Source: DYTO01 sp040757795
GTDB taxonomy: Archaea > Hadarchaeota > Hadarchaeia > Hadarchaeales > Hadarchaeaceae
Direction: 5' to 3'
DNA length: 10,926 bases
Assembly: GCA_040757795.1 (NCBI GenBank)
Contig: JBFLWG010000035.1
Coordinates: 1 to 10,926, forward strand
The notes beneath the pieces are model-generated. The model searched no databases. It was not told the origin of the DNA and worked only from the letters and a program-made list of their open reading frames with translations. Positions within the stretch are counted from its first letter, which is position 1. Every line of letters starts with the position of its first letter. Made by a program: the position numbers and the translations under genes. Shown here in pieces: positions 7,266-10,926 of this stretch.

Positions 7266-7763
7266 TTACTGGATTGTAACTTGGATGCTTGCGCTGTGGG
7301 AAACCCCGTCTGAGCTTGTGCCCGTAACCAAAAGCTGGAAAGCCCCCATGTTTTCTGGTAGAAACCCCGTGTCAATCGAAACTGTTGCCGTGGACTCAAA
7401 AGTGGGAGTGGCGCTAGCTGGTGAGAAAGACACGTTCAGCCAGTTCTCCTTTGGTGAGTAATCAAGAGAAACAATTTTGCTGTAGTCCTTTGTCAAATTT
7501 TCCACCCGGATGTACCGGTAATCCTGGCTGATGACCTCTGCGTACGGCCCTTTGGTGAAACGGAGGCTGCCGCCGGTCGCTGAAATGCTGAAGTCTCCGG
7601 CAGGAGCTTGTATGTTGTCTCGATTTTCTGTATTTTCAGACGTACCTCTTAACCTTACGGCCAAAATCACGCTTGCGCTGGCAGCCAAAACCATCAGCAA
7701 CAATGCTACCAGATGTGTTTTCCCAATTTTTTTGCGGCCGGCCGAAGCCTGAACTTCTGTCAT
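7266..7763 (-). CDS. N-terminally anchored Ig-like surface protein, first gene of the pilus operon
   Basis: A 165-residue protein starting at ATG 7763. A basic N-terminus (GRKKIGK, residues 9-15) precedes a single hydrophobic helix (about 17-37), then a polar linker and an extracytoplasmic beta domain (about 58-165). The beta domain follows the pattern VSLDYS...LNVSFSP...TFESTATVSID...LLVTGTS...SIQVTI, typical of Ig-like/NEW3-type domains. It aligns by eye with residues 72-149 of the pilin-like protein at 2609-3061. The K-G in the leader is followed by KTHL rather than a hydrophobic run. It may therefore be a simple signal anchor rather than a processed prepilin. The TATA box centred near 7788 predicts a transcript starting at or next to this ATG, so leaderless translation is likely. 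The ATPase gene starts 18 nt after its stop. It may be a pilus-base, adhesin or cell-wall-facing component. Confidence 0.82.
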   Translation of the reverse strand: MTEVQASAGRKKIGKTHLVALLLMVLAASASVILAVRLRGTSENTENRDNIQAPAGDFSISATGGSLRFTKGPYAEVISQDYRYIRVENLTKDYSKIVSLDYSPKENWLNVSFSPASATPTFESTATVSIDTGFLPENMGAFQLLVTGTSSDGVSHSASIQVTIQ

Positions 7764-7778
7764 TCACTAAAACTCGGC

Positions 7779-7800
7779 GGAACTAATTTATAGATGTTCC
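7779..7800. promoter_or_regulatory. Symmetrical divergent promoter: shared TATA region inside a GGAAC/GTTCC inverted repeat
   Basis: CTAATTTATAG (7783-7793) reads as a TATA box on both strands: TTTATA on plus, CTATAAATT on minus. It is flanked by GGAAC (7779-7783) and GTTCC (7796-7800), placed as purine-rich BRE-like elements just upstream of the box in each direction. Counting about 25-27 nt from the box centre gives minus-strand initiation near 7763, the ATG of the Ig-like gene, and plus-strand initiation near 7815, just before the ATG at 7821. The inverted repeat could also be an operator for a dimeric repressor. Positions of initiation are inferred from archaeal promoter geometry. Confidence 0.68.
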
Positions 7801-7820
7801 CTTCACTTTTACCGAGGCTG

Positions 7821-9386
7821 ATGGCTGTAAAATCAATCGTACGGCGCGGGGACTATAGGGACTCTGTGGTTCTCATGAGGGTGTCCCAACAGCTGGAACA
7901 GCTGGATGGCGTTTCAAAAGCTTCGGCGATGATGGCAACCGACAACAATAAAGAGCTGCTCAAGGATGCCGAGCTCTTGACAGATGAAATCAGGGGCGCT
8001 GGCGCGAACGACCTAGTGATTGTTGTTGACGCAACAAACATTGAGTTGGCTGAAAAGGCAGCGGGGAAAGCAGCTGAATTTCTTTCTGCGGCGCCGCATG
8101 AAGCCCGCGGAGAAGTTGTTTACAAGACTGCTGGTGCAGCTTTTGACGCAAACCCGGACTCGAATCTTGCCATTATTTCAACTCCTGGTGACTTCGCTGC
8201 CCGCGAAGCCATGAAGGCTTTGAACGCGGGAAAACATGTGATGATATTTAGCAGCGACGTCCCTATTGATGAAGAACTTAAGATGAAAAAAATCGCTGCC
8301 GAGAAGGGGCTTCTTGTGATGGGGCCAGACTGCGGCACCGCCATCCTCGGAGGGATAGGTTTGGGATTTTCAAACGTGGTCCGGAGAGGGCCTGTTGGTA
8401 TTGTTGGCGCGGCTGGCACGGGGATCCAAGAAGTTTCTTCAATACTTGATGAGGTCGGAGTTTCCCACGCTATCGGGACTGGAAGTCATGACCTCTCAGA
8501 CACCGTTGGCGGGATAACAATGCTCGCTGGCCTGGAGGCTCTAGAAGCTGATGAACAAACAAAAGTGATTGTCCTAATCTCAAAACCTCCTTCACCAAAG
8601 GTTTCTGAGAAAATTCTTGAAAAAATAAAAAATCTGAAGAAACCGGCGGTCGTGGACTTCATAGGCGGGGACCCAAAGCTTGTGGAAAAATTTGGAGGCG
8701 TGCCGGCCATCACACTTGAAGACGCCGCCCTGAAGGCCATGTCTCTTCTTAGGGGAAAGAAACCGTGGGAACTCAAGTTCACAATTGCAGAAGAAATGGT
8801 AAAGACAATCGTGGACGGGGAAAGTAAAAAGTTCTCGCCAACCCAGAAATATATCCGGGGGCTGTTTTCAGGGGGAACCCTGTGCGCGGAATCGCTGCTG
8901 ATACTGAGGGACCCAATCGGAGATGTCTACTCAAATGTGGCGCTGAAGCCGGAGATGAAGCTCACTGAAATCCACAAAAGCAAATCCCACACCTGCGTCG
9001 ACATGGGGACCGAAGATTTCGTGCGAGGAGTACCCCATCCAATGATTGACTTCAGGTTCAGGAGGGAGCGCATCCTTAGGGAGTCCAAGAACCCGGAAGT
9101 CGCGGTGATCCTGCTTGATGTTGTTCTTGGGATAGGCGCAAACTCCGACCCGGCAGGGGAGCTTGCAGGGGCTGTCCGGGAGGCCAAAGAAATCGCGGCA
9201 AAGGGCGGCCGCTACCTGTCGTTTGTGGCTTCAGTGTGCGGGACGAACGGGGACCCCCAGGGGTATTCGGCCCAGAAGAGAAAGCTGGAGGATGCGGGAG
9301 TGGTCGTGATGCCGTCCAACGCTCAAGCTGTCAGGATGGCCGCGCTGATAGCAACAAGAGGAAAAGTATGGGGGATGCTGAAATGA
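7821..9386 (+). CDS. fdrA: FdrA/AllF-family protein (acyl-CoA synthetase-like, carbamoyltransferase-associated)
   Basis: A 521-residue protein related to E. coli FdrA (AllF), a succinyl-CoA-ligase-like protein that with AllG and AllH makes up oxamate carbamoyltransferase in allantoin breakdown. Recognisable family blocks are RRGDYRDSV (8-16), GLLVMGPDCGTAI (163-175), GAAGTGIQE (196-204), IGTGSHDLS (218-226), ISKPP (253-257), GLFSGGTLCAE (347-357), HPMID (406-410) and LLDVVLGIGANSDPA (431-445). They cover an N-terminal CoA-binding Rossmann-like part and a C-terminal ligase-like part. ATG 7821 is chosen over the in-frame ATG 7794. The latter lies against the TATA box and would add nine residues absent from E. 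coli FdrA, whereas 7821 has GAGG at 7814-7817. The C-terminal ~40 residues of E. coli FdrA are absent here and appear in the next gene. Expected to be cytosolic; substrate unknown. Confidence 0.9.
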   Translation: MAVKSIVRRGDYRDSVVLMRVSQQLEQLDGVSKASAMMATDNNKELLKDAELLTDEIRGAGANDLVIVVDATNIELAEKAAGKAAEFLSAAPHEARGEVVYKTAGAAFDANPDSNLAIISTPGDFAAREAMKALNAGKHVMIFSSDVPIDEELKMKKIAAEKGLLVMGPDCGTAILGGIGLGFSNVVRRGPVGIVGAAGTGIQEVSSILDEVGVSHAIGTGSHDLSDTVGGITMLAGLEALEADEQTKVIVLISKPPSPKVSEKILEKIKNLKKPAVVDFIGGDPKLVEKFGGVPAITLEDAALKAMSLLRGKKPWELKFTIAEEMVKTIVDGESKKFSPTQKYIRGLFSGGTLCAESLLILRDPIGDVYSNVALKPEMKLTEIHKSKSHTCVDMGTEDFVRGVPHPMIDFRFRRERILRESKNPEVAVILLDVVLGIGANSDPAGELAGAVREAKEIAAKGGRYLSFVASVCGTNGDPQGYSAQKRKLEDAGVVVMPSNAQAVRMAALIATRGKVWGMLK

Positions 9387-10771
9387 AACTGCCAAAAGAA
9401 CTCAAGATAGTGAACATCGGGTTGAGGTCTTTCTACGATGACCTCCTGAACCAGAAGGCCAACGCCGCCCACGTGGACTGGCGTCCGCCTGCTGGAGGGG
9501 ACAAAACGCTGGCGAAGCTCCTGGCAAAACTTGAGCGTCAAGATGTGGAAGAAGCGAACAAAAAGGCGGTTGAGAAAATCCTAACGGCGAAACCGGTTTT
9601 GGTCGGAATAAAACAGGCAAAGGAAGTCATCCCCGGGATGAGCGACAAAACAATACTTCACTCCGGCCCGCCGATAGAGTGGGCCCGCATGTCTGGCCCC
9701 ACCAGGGGGGCGGTATGGGGGGCGCTCATCTACGAGGGGCTTGCCAAGAACCAGGCAGAGGCTAACAGGATGGCTGTCGGGGGCGAGGTCGAGTTTGCCC
9801 CTTGCCACGACCATGACACGGTCGGGCCGATGGCCGGTATAATCTCCCCTTCCATGCCTGTTTTGGTGGTTGAAAACAAGGAGAACGGAAACCGCGTCTT
9901 CAGCAATTTCAACGAGGGGTTGGGGAAGGTTTTGAGGTATGGGTCTTACGAGGAGAGCGTAATCAGGAGGTTGAAGTGGATTGAGAAAACATTGGCACCA
10001 CTCTTGGCCGAGGCCATCAAGTTATCCGGGCCGGTTGACCTGAAGGCTATAATGGCGCAGGCCATCCACATGGGTGACGAGCTCCACTGCAGGAACGTCG
10101 CGTCAAGCCTCCTGTTCTTGAAACAAATGGCGCCTTACATCTCCGCCACGGGATTTGACAAGGGGCCCATGAACGAGGTCATGAAATTCATGGGCGAAAA
10201 CTTCCTTTTCATGCTGAACCCTGTGATGGCATCATGCAAGGCCACAATGGACGCGGCACACAACATCAAGAATTGCACTGTGGTCACTGTTCTCGCAAGA
10301 AACGGCACGGATTTCGGCATCAAGGTGAGCGGCACCGGTGACAGGTGGTTCACAGCCCCGGCGGAGGTGCCAAAGCTTCTGTGCTTCCCAGGGTTCACTG
10401 AGGCCGACGCCAACCCGGACATAGGAGACAGCGCAATAACCGAGACAGCTGGATTCGGGAGCTTTGCCTCCGCTGCCTCCCCATCTGTGGTGCAGGTGGT
10501 CGGCGGCACTCCCAGCGAAGCCATCGGCCACACCCGGGAGATGTGGGAAATCTGCCTGACAAAGGACAAAAGCTTCTCAATCCCATTCATGAACTTTGAG
10601 GGGATACCGCGCGGGATAGATCTCCGAAAGGTGATGGAGACGGGGATTCTTCCGATAATAAACACCGGCGTAGCACACAAAAAGCCGGGCTTCGGCACGG
10701 TCGGGTTCGGGGTTCTGCGTGCACCTGCCGAGTGCTTCAAAAAGGCTCTTCACGCGATGGCCGAAAAATAA
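9383..10771 (+). CDS. allG: DUF1116/AllG-family protein (YlbE/YahG-like)
   Basis: A 462-residue protein of the DUF1116 family, the AllG (YlbE) subunit family of oxamate carbamoyltransferase. Conserved blocks seen are LHSGPP (92-97), APCHDHDTVGPM (139-150), NFNEGLGKVLRYG (175-187), MGDELHCRN (230-238), ARNGTDFGIKVSG (305-317), NPDIGDSAITET (344-355) and INTGVAHK (426-433). Residues 7-55 (IVNIGLRSF...PAGGDKTLAKLL) correspond to the C-terminal end of E. coli FdrA, so the domain boundary between the two subunits is shifted, as in the YahF/YahG type. The ATG at 9383 overlaps the FdrA stop as ATGA and has GGGGGAT 7 nt upstream, pointing to coupled translation and a fixed subunit ratio. An in-frame ATG at 9368 is the alternative. 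The symbol is by family; without AllH the E. coli reaction should not be assumed. Confidence 0.9.
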   Translation: MKLPKELKIVNIGLRSFYDDLLNQKANAAHVDWRPPAGGDKTLAKLLAKLERQDVEEANKKAVEKILTAKPVLVGIKQAKEVIPGMSDKTILHSGPPIEWARMSGPTRGAVWGALIYEGLAKNQAEANRMAVGGEVEFAPCHDHDTVGPMAGIISPSMPVLVVENKENGNRVFSNFNEGLGKVLRYGSYEESVIRRLKWIEKTLAPLLAEAIKLSGPVDLKAIMAQAIHMGDELHCRNVASSLLFLKQMAPYISATGFDKGPMNEVMKFMGENFLFMLNPVMASCKATMDAAHNIKNCTVVTVLARNGTDFGIKVSGTGDRWFTAPAEVPKLLCFPGFTEADANPDIGDSAITETAGFGSFASAASPSVVQVVGGTPSEAIGHTREMWEICLTKDKSFSIPFMNFEGIPRGIDLRKVMETGILPIINTGVAHKKPGFGTVGFGVLRAPAECFKKALHAMAEK

Positions 10772-10926
10772 CTACTTTCTCTTTTTCTTCGGTACTTTGA
10801 CGAGCTTTTCTATCTGCTTCAGCCGCTTTGTGCGGTCGCCGAGCTTCCCGCTCACCCGGTACACCGCGCGGGACCTCCTCTCGGCAACGGCTTTCGCCTT
10901 CTCCAGCTCCTCCTCGCGCTTTGAAA
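10772..10926 (-). CDS. C-terminal fragment of a basic helical protein, cut by the window edge
   Basis: Read on the minus strand, the open frame enters from the right edge and ends with TAG at 10774-10772, giving 50 visible residues. The first part (KREEELEKAKAVAERRSR) is strongly helical and charged, with a coiled-coil look. The rest is lysine/arginine-rich (GDRTKRLKQIEKL) and ends in PKKKRK. Such tails are common in archaeal nucleic-acid- or ribosome-binding proteins, but no family can be named from this fragment. Its stop codon directly follows the TAA of the DUF1116 gene with no base between them, so the two genes converge without intergenic space. Coding status rests on the open frame, composition and tight packing. 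Confidence 0.6.
   Translation of the reverse strand, partial: SKREEELEKAKAVAERRSRAVYRVSGKLGDRTKRLKQIEKLVKVPKKKRK

Noticed and set aside
7794..7820. ATG at 7794 as the start of the FdrA-family gene
   Set aside because: It lies against the TATA box at 7787-7792 and would be upstream of the predicted transcript start; family members begin near the residue encoded at 7821.
10772..10792. PKKKRK at the end of the right-edge protein resembles a eukaryotic nuclear localisation signal
   Set aside because: The context is prokaryotic and basic tails of this kind are common in archaeal nucleic-acid-binding proteins; the match is coincidence.
1..10926. CRISPR array, insertion sequence or integrase
   Set aside because: No regularly spaced repeats, terminal inverted repeats or recombinase motifs were seen on reading the window.

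Overview
The window looks archaeal. It carries several proteins with archaeal class III (prepilin-peptidase) signal motifs of the form [K/R]-G followed by a hydrophobic helix. It also has a FlaI/ArlI-like secretion ATPase next to a two-domain FlaJ/ArlJ (TadC-like) membrane platform, a TATA-box promoter suited to leaderless transcripts, and frequent GTG/TTG starts. The lineage cannot be fixed from the sequence alone. The DNA is GC-rich overall, with slightly AT-richer genes for two surface-type proteins. No stretch of 300 bases or more lacks a gene.

Layout, left to right. Positions 1-66 are the 3' part of a tRNA-Leu(UAG) with an encoded CCA. It is followed on the same strand by a small four-helix membrane protein of unknown function (180-548). 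A symmetrical stem-loop with T-runs on both strands (about 563-602) separates this from a long minus-strand operon. Read in its own direction (7763 to 655), the operon encodes: an N-terminally anchored Ig-like surface protein; a 746-residue T2SS/T4P ATPase with N-terminal cysteine pairs and an unusual P-loop; a 655-residue TadC/ArlJ-like platform; a pilin-like protein carrying the same type of Ig-like domain; and four small pilin-like or minor-pilin-like proteins. Gaps are from -19 to +18 nt, so this reads as one co-transcribed type IV pilus or pseudopilus assembly system. A prepilin peptidase is not in the window.

A compact divergent promoter (about 7779-7800) sits between the pilus operon and a plus-strand pair. 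That pair is an FdrA/AllF-family protein (7821-9386) and a DUF1116/AllG-family protein (9383-10771), joined by an ATGA overlap. In E. coli these families, together with AllH, form oxamate carbamoyltransferase. Here AllH and carbamate kinase are not seen, and the segment that ends E. coli FdrA is instead the N-terminus of the DUF1116 protein. The substrate is therefore open. The C-terminal end of an unrecognised, highly basic, helical protein runs off the right edge on the minus strand, its stop codon directly abutting that of the DUF1116 gene.

The most interesting parts are the unusual pilus operon (divergent ATPase motifs, cysteine-pair domain, paired Ig-like proteins) and the symmetrical TATA region that appears to drive two unrelated-looking operons in opposite directions.
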